64,000 nucleotides of DNA, taken from Limimaricola sp964022235. GTDB taxonomy: Bacteria; Pseudomonadota; Alphaproteobacteria; Rhodobacterales; Rhodobacteraceae. The position numbers were made by a program, and so were the translations under genes. Location: the NCBI RefSeq assembly GCF_964022235.1, contig NZ_CAXHZL010000013.1, forward strand, positions 46,308 through 110,307, given 5' to 3'. Positions 20,364 through 28,468 of this stretch are shown here, piece after piece. The notes below the pieces were generated by a model. That model ran no database searches. It saw only the letters and a program-made list of their open reading frames with translations, and had not been told where the DNA came from. The stretch's first letter is position 1. Each line of letters opens with the position of its first letter.

Positions 20364-20630
20364 ATGGATTTGCGTGACAGGGTGATCGCCATCATCGCCG
20401 AACAGGCGATGCTCGAACCGGGTGACGTGACGCCGGAGCAAAGCCCGGCTGATCTCGGGATCGACAGCCTTGGATTGGTCGAGAGCATCTTCGCCATCGA
20501 GGAGGCCTTCGACATCTCGGTGCCGTTCAACGCCAATGCGCCCGAGGAGAGCGATTTCGACATCTCCTCGGTCGCCGCGATCATCGCGGCGGTCGAACGG
20601 TTGGTACTAGAGCAGCGCACCCCGGCATGA
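20364..20630 (+). CDS. Acyl carrier protein (dedicated, NodF-like)
   Basis: An 88-residue acidic ACP with the phosphopantetheine serine at Ser35 in LGIDSLGLVESI. It differs from housekeeping AcpP (longer loop after helix II, SVPFNANAPEESDFD), so it probably serves a special acyl chain. It is coupled to the downstream ketosynthase by a 4-base ATGA overlap. Its position behind lpxD suggests lipid A or another envelope lipid, but this is inference. Confidence 0.88.
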   Translation: MDLRDRVIAIIAEQAMLEPGDVTPEQSPADLGIDSLGLVESIFAIEEAFDISVPFNANAPEESDFDISSVAAIIAAVERLVLEQRTPA

Positions 20631-21844
20631 CCGGCCCGCGTCGTGTCGTCATAACCGGCGCAGGGACGATAAACAGCCTTGGCCACGACGTGCCCTCCAC
20701 TCTGGAGGCCATGCGCGAGGGGCGCTGCGGCATCGGCCCGCTGGAGTTGCGCGACGTCGAGCGCCTGTCGATCCGCATCGGCGGGCAGGTGAAGGGCTAT
20801 GACGAGCAGGCCCATTTCAATCGCCAGCAGATCGCGCTCTACGATCGCTTCACCCAGTTCGCCCTGCTCGCGGCCGCGCAGGCCATGGCACAGTCGGGCA
20901 TCACTTTTTCCGATGCGGACAGCGAGATGTCGGGCGTGGTGCTCGGCACCGCAGGTGGCGGTGTGAACACTTGGGACGAGAATTACCGCAGCGTCTATGA
21001 GGAGGGTAAGAACCGGGTCCATCCCTTCGTCGTCCCCAAGCTCATGAACAACGCCGCCGCAAGCCATGTCAGCATGGAGTACAATCTGCGCGGCCCAAGC
21101 TTCACCGTCGCCACCGCCTGCGCAAGTTCGAATCATGCGATGGGCCTGGCGTTCCAGATGGTCCGATCGGGCATGTGCCAAGCCATGCTCACCGGCGGCT
21201 CGGAGGCGATGCTCTGTTTCGGCGGGATCAAGGCGTGGGAGGGGCTGCGCGTGATGTCCAAGGATGCCTGCCGCCCGTTCAGCGCCAATCGCAACGGCAT
21301 GGTGCAGGGCGAGGGCGCAGCTGTTTTTGTGTTTGAAGAATATGGACGCGCGCGCGCGCGAGGGGCCGAGATCCTCGCCGAGGTCGCGGGCTTTGGCATG
21401 ACGGCCGATGCCGCCGACATCGTCATGCCCTCGGCCCAAGGGGCGGAGCGGGCGATGCGTGTCGCGCTCAGGGATGCTGGCCTGATGCCCGAGCAGGTGG
21501 GCTATATCAACGCTCATGGCACCGGCACGGCAGCAAATGACAAGAGCGAATGCGCTTCGGTCTCGCAAGTCTTCGGGGCGGCGGCGGACCGGCTGATGAT
21601 CTCCTCGACCAAGTCAATGCATGGCCACCTGATCGGCGGCACCGGTGCCGTGGAGCTTCTGGCCTGCATCATGGCGCTGCGCGACGGGGTGATCGCACCG
21701 ACCATCGGCTATGAAGAGCCTGACCCCGAATGCGCGCTCGACGTGGTGCCGAACGTGGCGCGCGAGGCGCGGGTCGATGCGGTGTTGTCCAACGCCTTCG
21801 CCTTTGGCGGACTCAACGCGGTTCTGGCGCTGCGCGCGGCCTGA
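20627..21844 (+). CDS. Beta-ketoacyl-ACP synthase (FabF/NodE-like)
   Basis: A 405-residue condensing enzyme. The catalytic triad is Cys165 (TACASSNHA), His297 (NAHGTGT) and His334 (MHGHLIGG). It fits the FabF/NodE branch of chain-elongating synthases. Some positions are unusual, for example AGTINSLG in place of the common GxVTPLG, supporting a specialised role. It is co-translated with the ACP upstream. With the ACP it forms a two-gene elongation module of unknown product. Confidence 0.88.
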   Translation: MTGPRRVVITGAGTINSLGHDVPSTLEAMREGRCGIGPLELRDVERLSIRIGGQVKGYDEQAHFNRQQIALYDRFTQFALLAAAQAMAQSGITFSDADSEMSGVVLGTAGGGVNTWDENYRSVYEEGKNRVHPFVVPKLMNNAAASHVSMEYNLRGPSFTVATACASSNHAMGLAFQMVRSGMCQAMLTGGSEAMLCFGGIKAWEGLRVMSKDACRPFSANRNGMVQGEGAAVFVFEEYGRARARGAEILAEVAGFGMTADAADIVMPSAQGAERAMRVALRDAGLMPEQVGYINAHGTGTAANDKSECASVSQVFGAAADRLMISSTKSMHGHLIGGTGAVELLACIMALRDGVIAPTIGYEEPDPECALDVVPNVAREARVDAVLSNAFAFGGLNAVLALRAA

Positions 21845-21863
21845 ATCGGGTGACTTTCCACGA

Positions 21864-21898
21864 ATAAGGGCGCGGCCGTGTGACGGCCGCGCCCTTAT
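21864..21898. terminator. Bidirectional terminator between ketosynthase and ialB
   Basis: A perfect 16-bp stem (ATAAGGGCGCGGCCGT / ACGGCCGCGCCCTTAT) with loop GTG, centred between the two convergent stop codons. The A-T end pairs offer short T-containing tails on both strands. Confidence 0.8.
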
Positions 21899-21916
21899 CG
21901 GTTTCGGGCTGGGACG

Positions 21917-22642
21917 TTACTTGGTCGAGGCGACCACCGCATCGAAGCCTGCGGTGAAGCCGGACAGCGACACCGTGAGCGCGACCTCCTGATCGGGGGC
22001 GGCGGCGGGGACGATCCGCAGGTTGCCTGCGCGACCACGCTTGAAGGCGGCGAGCTGCTGGTCCGACAGGCCGAAGCGGGCCACGCAGCCCGCACGATTG
22101 CAAAAGCTGAACGGGTAGCGGGCGGTTTCGCCACCGTCGATGGACAGCGACAGCGCCTCGGTCAGCAAGGTCTCCAGCGGAACCACGACGGTCACGCCCG
22201 CAACCGCCTGCGCCTCGGCACCCAGCGGCAGAAGGCTGACCTCGGCGACGGCGTTGCCATCGGCATCTTCGAGCAGCTGGTAAAGCTGACACGGGTCGGT
22301 CTCGCCCTCGGCGGCGCGCATGCAGCGCAGCGCCCAGTCCCCATGGGTCTCGGCCACATAGGGCTGGCCGGGACGTTCGGCCGTATCGGGCGAGGCCGGC
22401 GCTGCGGGTGTCTCAGGTTCGGCGGTTTCGGCTGGGGCAGGGGTTTCCGCCGGTGCCTGCGCGGGTTCGGCTTCGGCCGGGGCGGCAGGTGCCTCTGCGG
22501 GGGCGGCCTGCGCGGGCGCCTCGGGGGCTGCGGCAGGGGCCGCGACCTCGGGCGTCTCGGGCGCGGCAGTGTCCTGTGCGGCAAGCGGCGTCGAAAGGGC
22601 CAGCAGGGCGGCGCTGGCCAGAAGTGTCAGTCGGTTCGGCAT
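21917..22642 (-). CDS. Invasion-associated locus B (IalB) family protein
   Basis: A 241-residue exported protein: signal peptide to about residue 22 (LSTPLAAQD), then a low-complexity linker of about 70 residues made of Ala, Pro and Glu, then the IalB domain (YVAETHGDWALRC to the C-terminus) with paired cysteines (WALRCMR...DPCQLYQ and FSFCNRAGCVARF). The family is widespread in alphaproteobacteria; IalB of Bartonella is linked to erythrocyte invasion, but the role in free-living species is unknown. The candidate small RNA at 22743-22803 lies on the same strand in its upstream region. Confidence 0.85.
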   Translation of the reverse strand: MPNRLTLLASAALLALSTPLAAQDTAAPETPEVAAPAAAPEAPAQAAPAEAPAAPAEAEPAQAPAETPAPAETAEPETPAAPASPDTAERPGQPYVAETHGDWALRCMRAAEGETDPCQLYQLLEDADGNAVAEVSLLPLGAEAQAVAGVTVVVPLETLLTEALSLSIDGGETARYPFSFCNRAGCVARFGLSDQQLAAFKRGRAGNLRIVPAAAPDQEVALTVSLSGFTAGFDAVVASTK

Positions 22643-22742
22643 GTGGCGATCCCGTTTTTCAGTGTCGGCGCGGATCTAGCACGATGCAGAGGGGCTGTCA
22701 GGCGGGAAAGGCGCGGCGACCGGCGAGGTTTCGCGGATGAGG

Positions 22743-22803
22743 AAAAGGGGCCGCAAAACGGCCCCTTTCCAGTTTCTCCCTGTCGGACTTGGCCGACTAA
22801 TTG
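22743..22803 (-). ncRNA. Candidate small RNA (about 61 nt) upstream of ialB
   Basis: Reading on the minus strand, a sigma70-like promoter (22810-22838) would start transcription near 22803. The transcript would hold a small hairpin (GTCGG / CCGAC), a purine-rich single-stranded segment (AGGGAGAAACTGGAAA) and then a strong Rho-independent terminator (GGGGCCG, loop TTTTG, CGGCCCC, then TTTT). Promoter, short body and terminator in register are what a bacterial sRNA gene looks like. It could instead be a premature terminator in the ialB leader. Confidence 0.5.
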
Positions 22804-22809
22804 CCTCGG

Positions 22810-22838
22810 ACGCTAGGGGATGTCTGACGGGACGTCAA
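22810..22838 (-). promoter_or_regulatory. Putative sigma70 promoter of the candidate small RNA
   Basis: On the minus strand TTGACG (22838-22833) and TAGCGT (22815-22810) are separated by exactly 17 bases. This is the best -35/-10 pair I found in the intergenic stretch, and it points at the terminator 60 bases downstream. Confidence 0.45.
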
Positions 22839-22871
22839 CCGGTAAGCCCCCAAAACCTATAGAAAAGACCC

Positions 22872-22896
22872 AAAAAAACCGCGCCCGAAGGCGCGG
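22872..22896 (-). terminator. Orphan Rho-independent terminator
   Basis: On the minus strand CCGCGCC-TTCG-GGCGCGG is followed by TTTTTTTG. This is one of the strongest terminators in the window, yet no minus-strand gene ends here: the nearest is the CorC gene 776 bases upstream. It implies an unannotated minus-strand transcript. Confidence 0.8.
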
Positions 22897-23163
22897 CAAG
22901 TCTGACAGGGAGGATGCCGGGCGATTTGCCCGACACCTGTATCATGCCATCGAAGGGTTACGGAGGTCTTCACCGAACAGCCCCGAAACCGCGTTCCGCA
23001 TCTAAGTGTGACGCAACCACCAGAACAGCAATGAAAAATTCTCCCTCAGGTGGTGTGTACGATTTTATACAAAACCTCAGCGGCAGAAATGCTGACGGAA
23101 CGGAAACAATCGTGTAACGTTTGCAACACGGGAGTTTGGAAAATGATGCATGGGAGGAACCGA

Positions 23164-23592
23164 ATGGAGCCACTGGCTGAAGCGCTCTGGACCCTTGAAA
23201 AAAAACACTGGCTCGACGGCGCCGAGTTTTACGAGCGCCATCTTGATGGAGGAGGAGAGCTGGTGATTCCGTTCCCTGCGGATCTTCAGGATCGTGATGC
23301 CGCGTTGCGGGGCCTACGCCCGGCACGCCAGTTTGAAGCGGTTGAATTCCAGGATCAAACCATGATGGAACGTGGTGATACTGTCCTACTGAGCTACAGC
23401 ATCGTTGCTTGGCGGGACTGTTGCTCGACCCCTTTGCGCGCGCGCTGTGCCTCGACCTATCTTGAGGACGACGGCACTTGGCTGCGCCTGTCGCATGAGC
23501 GCGATACGCTCAACGCGCCTGCCACCTCGGGGGAGGTGAAGAAGCTGCTGCGTCGTCAGCCGCGCCCGATTCCCCGCCTAGGGGCCGCCTGA
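23164..23592 (+). CDS. Small NTF2/SnoaL-like protein of unknown function
   Basis: A 142-residue protein, start set by GGGAGG seven bases before the ATG. The pattern LWTLEKKHWLDGAEFYERHLDGGGELVIPFP followed by LSYSIVAWR and CASTYLEDDGTWLRLSHERD matches the alpha-plus-beta cone fold of DUF4440/NTF2-like proteins, which bind small ligands or act as enzymes. Function unknown. It has its own terminator and sits alone on the + strand. Confidence 0.7.
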   Translation: MEPLAEALWTLEKKHWLDGAEFYERHLDGGGELVIPFPADLQDRDAALRGLRPARQFEAVEFQDQTMMERGDTVLLSYSIVAWRDCCSTPLRARCASTYLEDDGTWLRLSHERDTLNAPATSGEVKKLLRRQPRPIPRLGAA

Positions 23593-23621
23593 ACCCAGCC
23601 TGACATGGTTATCAGGACCTA

Positions 23622-23653
23622 GCCGGTTCCCTGACGGGGACCGGCCATTTTTT
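23622..23653 (+). terminator. Rho-independent terminator of the NTF2-like gene
   Basis: A 10-bp stem (GCCGGTTCCC / GGGGACCGGC, one wobble, loop TGAC) followed by six T, 29 bases past the stop codon. Confidence 0.85.
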
Positions 23654-23671
23654 ATGAGCCAAATGTCGGCC

Positions 23672-24979
23672 TCAAAGACTGTCGAGCGGGCGAATGCGAA
23701 GTGTGGAAATCCGGTTCTCTTCTTTGCCAATCACCTCGAAACGAAAGCCGTGGAAGCTGAAGACCTGCCCCTCCGTCGGGATCATCTGCGCTTCGTGGAT
23801 TACGAGACCCGCGATGGTGTTGGCCTCTTCATCCGGCAGGTTCCAGTCCTGCCGTCGGTTGAGATCGCGGATCGTCATGGAGCCGTCGATCACATAGGCG
23901 CCGTCCTCCATCATCGCGATCGGCTCTTCGCGCTCGGCGTCGAACTCATCCGAGATCTCGCCCACGATCTCCTCGAGGATGTCCTCGAGCGTGATCAGGC
24001 CGCGCAGCGCCCCGTATTCGTCGACCACCAGCGCAAAATGCGTATGCCGCTTGAGGAACTGCCGCATCTGATCGTCGAGCGTTGTGGTCTCAGGGATGAA
24101 ATAGGGCGTCATCGCGACGTCCATAATGTCGAAGTTTTCGAGTTCTGACGTCTCGACCGCGCCGTCGCCCATCATCTTGTGCATCGCGCGCAGCAGATCC
24201 TTGGCGTGCAGGATGCCGACAATGTTCTCTGGCTCGTCGCGGTAGAGGGGCAGGCGTGTGTGCGGGCTTTCGAGGCACAGCGACAGGATCTCGGTCGCGG
24301 GGCGGCCCGCGTCGATCATCGCGATGTTCGAGCGGTGAAGCATCACCTCCTCGACCGTGCGGTCGCCCAGATCGAGCGCGCCCAAGATGCGGTCGCGGTC
24401 CTCGCGGTCGACAACGCCCTCCTCGTGGCCGAGGCTCAGCGCGCCTGCGATTTCCTCGCGCACGGCGAGCACGTTGAGGTCGGGGTCGGTACGCACACCG
24501 AACAGGCGCAGCAGGGCGCGGACCAGCACCTGCACCGCCGAGACCACCGGGGCGAAGATCAGGATCACCCAGCCGATGGGCCGAGCCACCCGGCTGGCCA
24601 TCGTCTCGGCGTTGGTGATGGCATAGGTCTTGGGCAGCACCTCGGCAAAGATCAGCACCAGAAGCGTCATCACCAGCGTCGCCGCCGCTACGCCGCTGTC
24701 GCCGAAGACGCGGGTGAGCAGGGCGGTCGCCAGAGAAGTGGCGAGGATGTTGACGACGTTATTGCCCAACAGCACCGAGCCGATCAGGCGTTCGTTGTCC
24801 TCGGTGACATGCAGGGCCTGCGCGGCCCCCTTGGAGCCGCGATCGGCGGCCGAGCGCAGCTTGCCGCGCGAAGCGGCGGTGAGCGCGGTCTCGGAGCCCG
24901 AGAAGAAGGCCGAGGCCACCAGCAGCAGGAGAATCGCGGCGCTGGTGATCCAGAATGCGGCGTCTAGGTCGGTTTCCAT
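23672..24979 (-). CDS. CNNM/CorC-type hemolysin-family protein with CBS domains
   Basis: A 435-residue membrane protein. The N-terminal DUF21/CNNM transmembrane domain (about 1-190) shows FFSGSETALTAASRGKL and FAEVLPKTYA. Two CBS domains (about 205-320) and a C-terminal CorC_HlyC domain (about 345-430) follow. Members are linked to magnesium and other divalent cation export or homeostasis. GAAGGA precedes the ATG. It is the last gene of the minus-strand run that includes xerD; the 55-base gap suggests a shared transcript. Confidence 0.9.
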   Translation of the reverse strand: METDLDAAFWITSAAILLLLVASAFFSGSETALTAASRGKLRSAADRGSKGAAQALHVTEDNERLIGSVLLGNNVVNILATSLATALLTRVFGDSGVAAATLVMTLLVLIFAEVLPKTYAITNAETMASRVARPIGWVILIFAPVVSAVQVLVRALLRLFGVRTDPDLNVLAVREEIAGALSLGHEEGVVDREDRDRILGALDLGDRTVEEVMLHRSNIAMIDAGRPATEILSLCLESPHTRLPLYRDEPENIVGILHAKDLLRAMHKMMGDGAVETSELENFDIMDVAMTPYFIPETTTLDDQMRQFLKRHTHFALVVDEYGALRGLITLEDILEEIVGEISDEFDAEREEPIAMMEDGAYVIDGSMTIRDLNRRQDWNLPDEEANTIAGLVIHEAQMIPTEGQVFSFHGFRFEVIGKEENRISTLRIRPLDSL

Positions 24980-25034
24980 GAAGTCCTTCGCAAGTTGCGG
25001 CTCTTCCAGAGTTATGGGCCGAGGCGGGGCGGGA

Positions 25035-25994
25035 TCAACCCTCGCCGCGCGGGCGGCTCCGGGCCAGTGGGTGATGCTCGTGCACCAGCGCGCTCAAGCG
25101 CTCGCTCTGCACATGGGTATAGATCTCGGTGGTCGACAGGTCCGCATGGCCCAGAAGTGCCTGAATTGCCCTGAGGTCGGCCCCGCCAGCGAGCAAATGG
25201 CTCGCGAAGGCATGGCGCAGAACATGTGGCGTCACCTGATCGGGGGCAAGGCCGGCTCGTGCGGCCAACTCCTTGATCAGGACGAAAAAGCTCTGCCGGG
25301 TCAGGTGGCCGTCGCGTCCGCGCGCTGGGAACAGGAATCTGGAGGCGGGCTTGCCGGTGGCGACCGCCGCCGCCTCGGACGTATCGCGCCGTTCCAGCCA
25401 AGCCGTGACGGCGGCGCGCGCGGGCCGCGACAATGGCACCATCCGCTCGCGCCCGCCCTTGCCGCGCACCAAGAGCATCTCGGGATCGCCGCGCAGGGAC
25501 GCCACGGGCAGGGTCACGAGTTCGGACACCCGCAGGCCGGTGGCATAGAGCAGTTCCATCAGGCAGGTGGCACGCAGCGGGTCGCGCGGGTCCGTGCGCG
25601 CGGCGGCGAGAAGCGCCTCGACCTCCTCGCGCGAGAGCGTGCCGGGCAGGCGACGCGCCCGGCCCGGCCCCTTGAGCCGGATCGCCGGGTTGTCCTCGCG
25701 CCAGCCCTCCTCGAAGGCAAAGCGAAAGATCTGCCGGATCGAGGAGAGCCGCCGCGCGCGGGTGGCGCTCGACAACCCCTCGGCCTCGCAGGAGATGAGG
25801 TAGCGCTCCACATGGTCCTGCGTGGCGATCGCGAAGTGCGCGTCCTGATGCGCCAGCCAGCCCGCGAAGTCGTTGAGGTCGCGCCCATAGGCCAGCAACG
25901 TATTGCGCGCGGCGTCGAGTTCGGCGGCCTGCGCCTCGAGAAAGGCAGAGATCCAATGCCCCATCGGCATCGCGGCAGCCTGCGCGGCGCTCAT
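25035..25994 (-). CDS. xerD: Site-specific tyrosine recombinase XerD
   Basis: A 319-residue tyrosine recombinase that acts with XerC at dif to resolve chromosome dimers. The catalytic set is complete: Arg155 (ATGLRVSEL), Lys179 (RGKGGRER), His257 and Arg260 (HVLRHAFASH), His283 (LLGHADLST) and the nucleophile Tyr292 (EIYTHV). The N-terminal SAM-like core-binding domain is present. It is not next to any element or att site, so a housekeeping role fits. The ATG overlaps the stop of the upstream gene by four bases. Confidence 0.95.
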   Translation of the reverse strand: MSAAQAAAMPMGHWISAFLEAQAAELDAARNTLLAYGRDLNDFAGWLAHQDAHFAIATQDHVERYLISCEAEGLSSATRARRLSSIRQIFRFAFEEGWREDNPAIRLKGPGRARRLPGTLSREEVEALLAAARTDPRDPLRATCLMELLYATGLRVSELVTLPVASLRGDPEMLLVRGKGGRERMVPLSRPARAAVTAWLERRDTSEAAAVATGKPASRFLFPARGRDGHLTRQSFFVLIKELAARAGLAPDQVTPHVLRHAFASHLLAGGADLRAIQALLGHADLSTTEIYTHVQSERLSALVHEHHPLARSRPRGEG

Positions 25995-27559
25995 GACGGG
26001 CGTTCCAGCAACAGCATCTGAAGTGCGATGCGGCGCGCCGTGTCCTCCATTCCGACGGACCGCAGCGTGGCAAGCCCGTCGGCAAGCGCCCCGGTGTCCC
26101 CGGCGCGGCCTTGGTCGATCAACAGGATCGCAGTCAGTATGGTCTCGCCGAGCCGACCCTCGTCGATCATCGTCGACAGTCCGGGGGGCGGCTCCCGGTC
26201 CGAGAATCCCTCGATCAAGGCGAGGGCGATGGGATCTTCGGGGGCTGGGTCGGGGCGCGCGTCTTCGGGTACGCCACGCGCCAGCGCCGACAGCAAGGCG
26301 GCGCGCGGGGTCTTGGCGTCCTGCGGCTGCGCAACTGCCTCGTAGTCGGGGCCGAGCATCGCGATCTCGAAGGCGATCTCCGCCGCTGTCCTGGATAGTG
26401 TCAGGGCGCCGAGGTCGGGGCCATAGTACTGGGCGAAAGCGGCTTGGAGCCGTGCATCCTGCATCGCCTCCCATGCGGTGGGCAGGGTCTTCGCCACTGC
26501 GCCGGTATCGCCCGCGCGCAGGGCGGTATCGAATTTCTGGATCGCGGCGGCCCGGTCCCACAATCCGCCGGAGGCGGCGGGCACGCGGGCCGTGTAGATG
26601 CCAAACAGCCGCGCGGGCTCGATCGCGCCGTGGCGGGCGAGCCGCTCCGCCGCCTCGATCTGCGCGCGCCAAGCCTTGGTCGGGCGCAGGTCGGCATGGC
26701 TGAAAGCGCGCGGCAGGGAGGCCGCAGGCATCGCCTCACCCACCGCCTCGCGCAGGCGGTAGACCAACGGTGTCACTCGCTCGGGCGGAGCAAGCGGCGG
26801 CTCGCCCTCGTAGAGATCGGGGTCGAGAAAGCGCGACAGCATCGCGTCCTCGCCATCCGTCACCTCGGCCAGCGCGCGGGCGGAATTGAGCGTCAGCGCC
26901 GCGGCCTGCCAATCGCCTTCGCGCGCGAGACAGAAGATGCGGGCGGGCCAGGTCGGGGCGATGGCGGGCTTGTTGCGCATGGCGCGACAGGCCGCGTTCT
27001 CGCTCCCCGTGAGAAGCGCGATGTCGAACCAGCGGCGGAACCGCTCGGGATCGTCGGGACCAGCCTCCTGCAGCAGTTCGGCTGCCGGATCCAGAGCGCC
27101 CATCTCGAGCAGCCGGTCGATCCGCGCCAGAAACAGCGAGCCCCGTGCATCCGCGTCGGCGGGCGGATCGGCCTCGGCCACCATGAGCAATTGCGAAAGC
27201 GCCTCTAAGGCGGGCAACGTGTCGAGCGGCTGCGCCTCGATCAGGGCGACCAAACGGTCCTGCTCGGTGGCTGACCACAAATGCCGCGGCAGTCCGGACA
27301 CCCGCGGCCCGACCAACCCGATCGAATCGGGCGAGGCGGAATCGAGCGGGCGCACCGAGACCTGCGGCGAAGAGGCGCTGTCGGCCACGGGCGGCTCCTC
27401 GGGGCCGGGGGCGGGCGCCTCGGGGATTGCCACCGATCGCGATAGCCAGTCGATCGCGGAGAGCGGTTCTCCGCCGGTCACGTCCTCTTGGGCGCCCCCG
27501 GCCTGGGCCAGGGCCACGATCGCGGTGGTGGCAAGCAAGAGGCGTGCGGTGCGCGTCAC
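25991..27559 (-). CDS. Large exported protein of unknown function
   Basis: A 522-residue protein with a signal peptide (LATTAIVALAQAGGAQ). After an acidic, Pro-rich stretch (about 45-75) it is almost entirely alpha-helical with short repeated helical pairs rich in Ala, Leu and Arg, resembling a TPR-like solenoid. A rhodobacterial homologue family is often labelled antifreeze-like because of its Ala content; I do not think that name is informative. It starts at GTG, overlapping the stop of the 56-residue protein, and is coupled to xerD. The conserved pairing with xerD/aroK suggests a cell-envelope role. Confidence 0.8.
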   Translation of the reverse strand: MTRTARLLLATTAIVALAQAGGAQEDVTGGEPLSAIDWLSRSVAIPEAPAPGPEEPPVADSASSPQVSVRPLDSASPDSIGLVGPRVSGLPRHLWSATEQDRLVALIEAQPLDTLPALEALSQLLMVAEADPPADADARGSLFLARIDRLLEMGALDPAAELLQEAGPDDPERFRRWFDIALLTGSENAACRAMRNKPAIAPTWPARIFCLAREGDWQAAALTLNSARALAEVTDGEDAMLSRFLDPDLYEGEPPLAPPERVTPLVYRLREAVGEAMPAASLPRAFSHADLRPTKAWRAQIEAAERLARHGAIEPARLFGIYTARVPAASGGLWDRAAAIQKFDTALRAGDTGAVAKTLPTAWEAMQDARLQAAFAQYYGPDLGALTLSRTAAEIAFEIAMLGPDYEAVAQPQDAKTPRAALLSALARGVPEDARPDPAPEDPIALALIEGFSDREPPPGLSTMIDEGRLGETILTAILLIDQGRAGDTGALADGLATLRSVGMEDTARRIALQMLLLERPS

Positions 27560-27726
27560 TGACCGATCTCGAGGGTGACGGGCTTGACCACCTCCGTGGC
27601 AGGAGCCGCAAAATCGTCCGGGAACAGCATCGGCCCCACGTAGGCGTAGGCCAGAACTCCCAACACGGCCAGCACCGCAAGGATAAGCGCGGCCTTCACC
27701 AGCGCCCAGATCAGTCGTCTCAGCAT
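27556..27726 (-). CDS. 56-residue single-pass membrane protein
   Basis: A short gene easily missed. It begins MLRRLIWALVKAALILAV, has one strong membrane helix (about residues 8-30) with basic residues on its inner side, and a 25-residue outer tail ending TLEIGQ. AAGGGAA precedes the ATG. Its stop TGA is embedded in the GTG start of the 522-residue exported protein, so the two are co-translated. Function unknown; it may hold or help export its partner. Confidence 0.75.
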   Translation of the reverse strand: MLRRLIWALVKAALILAVLAVLGVLAYAYVGPMLFPDDFAAPATEVVKPVTLEIGQ

Positions 27727-27868
27727 CTCACTCGTTCCCTTGCCCCGGTCTTTGGACAGCCGTGCGCTGCCTCTTTCGAGCGATTCATAACTGGTCTTTC
27801 GGCAGATATCACGTCATTCAGGGCGAGAAATTGCCGGGCCCGTCCTGCGGGCCGCGACGAGGGGACGG

Positions 27869-28468
27869 ATGCAGGCGGGGAAGGCGCAGATGACGGTACG
27901 GGACAGCGCCGGAGCGCCGCGCGCAGGAAGGTTGCGCCGACCCGTGGTTCTGGTCGGCATGATGGGGTCGGGCAAGACCGCCATCGGTCGCGCGCTCGCG
28001 GCACGGCTCGGCTGCGGATTCGTCGACAGCGACGCGGCCATCGAAGAGGCGGCGAAGTGCTCGATCGCCGAGATCTTTGCCCGTAATGGCGAGCCGTTCT
28101 TTCGCGCCCGTGAAAGCGAGGTCCTGTCTCGGTTGCTCGATGCGGGTCCACGCGTGATCTCGACCGGGGGCGGAGCCTATCTGGCGCCAGCCAATCGCGC
28201 CCTTATCTCGCAGATGGGCGCGGCACTCTGGCTCGATGCCGATCTCGATCTTCTGTGGGAGCGGGTCCGCCACAAATCCACCCGGCCCCTGCTGCGCACC
28301 GCCGATCCGCGCGGCACACTGGCGCGCCTGCTCGAGGAACGCCGCCCGGTCTATGAACAGGCGGAGCTGCGGCTTGTCGCGCAGGCGGGGGATTCGATCG
28401 ATCGAACGACCAGCCGCGTGATCGAGACCCTCGCCGCCCGGCCCGACATTCTGGAGAGACATCGATGA
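27869..28468 (+). CDS. aroK: Shikimate kinase
   Basis: A 199-residue P-loop kinase that phosphorylates shikimate in aromatic amino acid synthesis. It has the Walker A motif GMMGSGKT (about residues 30-37), the shikimate-binding DSDAAIE and ISTGGGAYL segments, and the lid RPLLRT. Two starts are possible, ATG 27869 (GAGG upstream) and ATG 27890 (GGAAGG upstream); both precede the domain. It is coupled to aroB by a 4-base overlap. Confidence 0.96.
   Translation: MQAGKAQMTVRDSAGAPRAGRLRRPVVLVGMMGSGKTAIGRALAARLGCGFVDSDAAIEEAAKCSIAEIFARNGEPFFRARESEVLSRLLDAGPRVISTGGGAYLAPANRALISQMGAALWLDADLDLLWERVRHKSTRPLLRTADPRGTLARLLEERRPVYEQAELRLVAQAGDSIDRTTSRVIETLAARPDILERHR

Larger units (their letters stand above)
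22776..22912. repeat. 16-bp inverted repeat spaced by 105 bases
   Basis: CTCCCTGTCGGACTTG (22776-22791) and CAAGTCTGACAGGGAG (22897-22912) are inverted copies with one difference that would still pair as G-U in RNA. The arms lie next to the two minus-strand terminator stems, giving two similar modules in opposite orientation. Confidence 0.65.
22643..23163. other. Gene-free 521-bp region with small-RNA signals
   Basis: No protein gene is visible between ialB (minus) and the small + strand gene at 23164. The region contains a minus-strand promoter, a candidate small RNA with its terminator, a second minus-strand terminator with no gene before it, and a 16-bp inverted repeat. The right half (22990-23120) is AT-rich relative to the surroundings and has possible -10 elements on both strands (TATAAAAT on minus, TATACA on plus). 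Confidence 0.6.

Noticed and set aside
25035..25994. Tyrosine recombinase as a mobile-element integrase
   Set aside because: Length, motifs and coupling to the neighbouring exported-protein gene fit housekeeping XerD, not a phage or island integrase.
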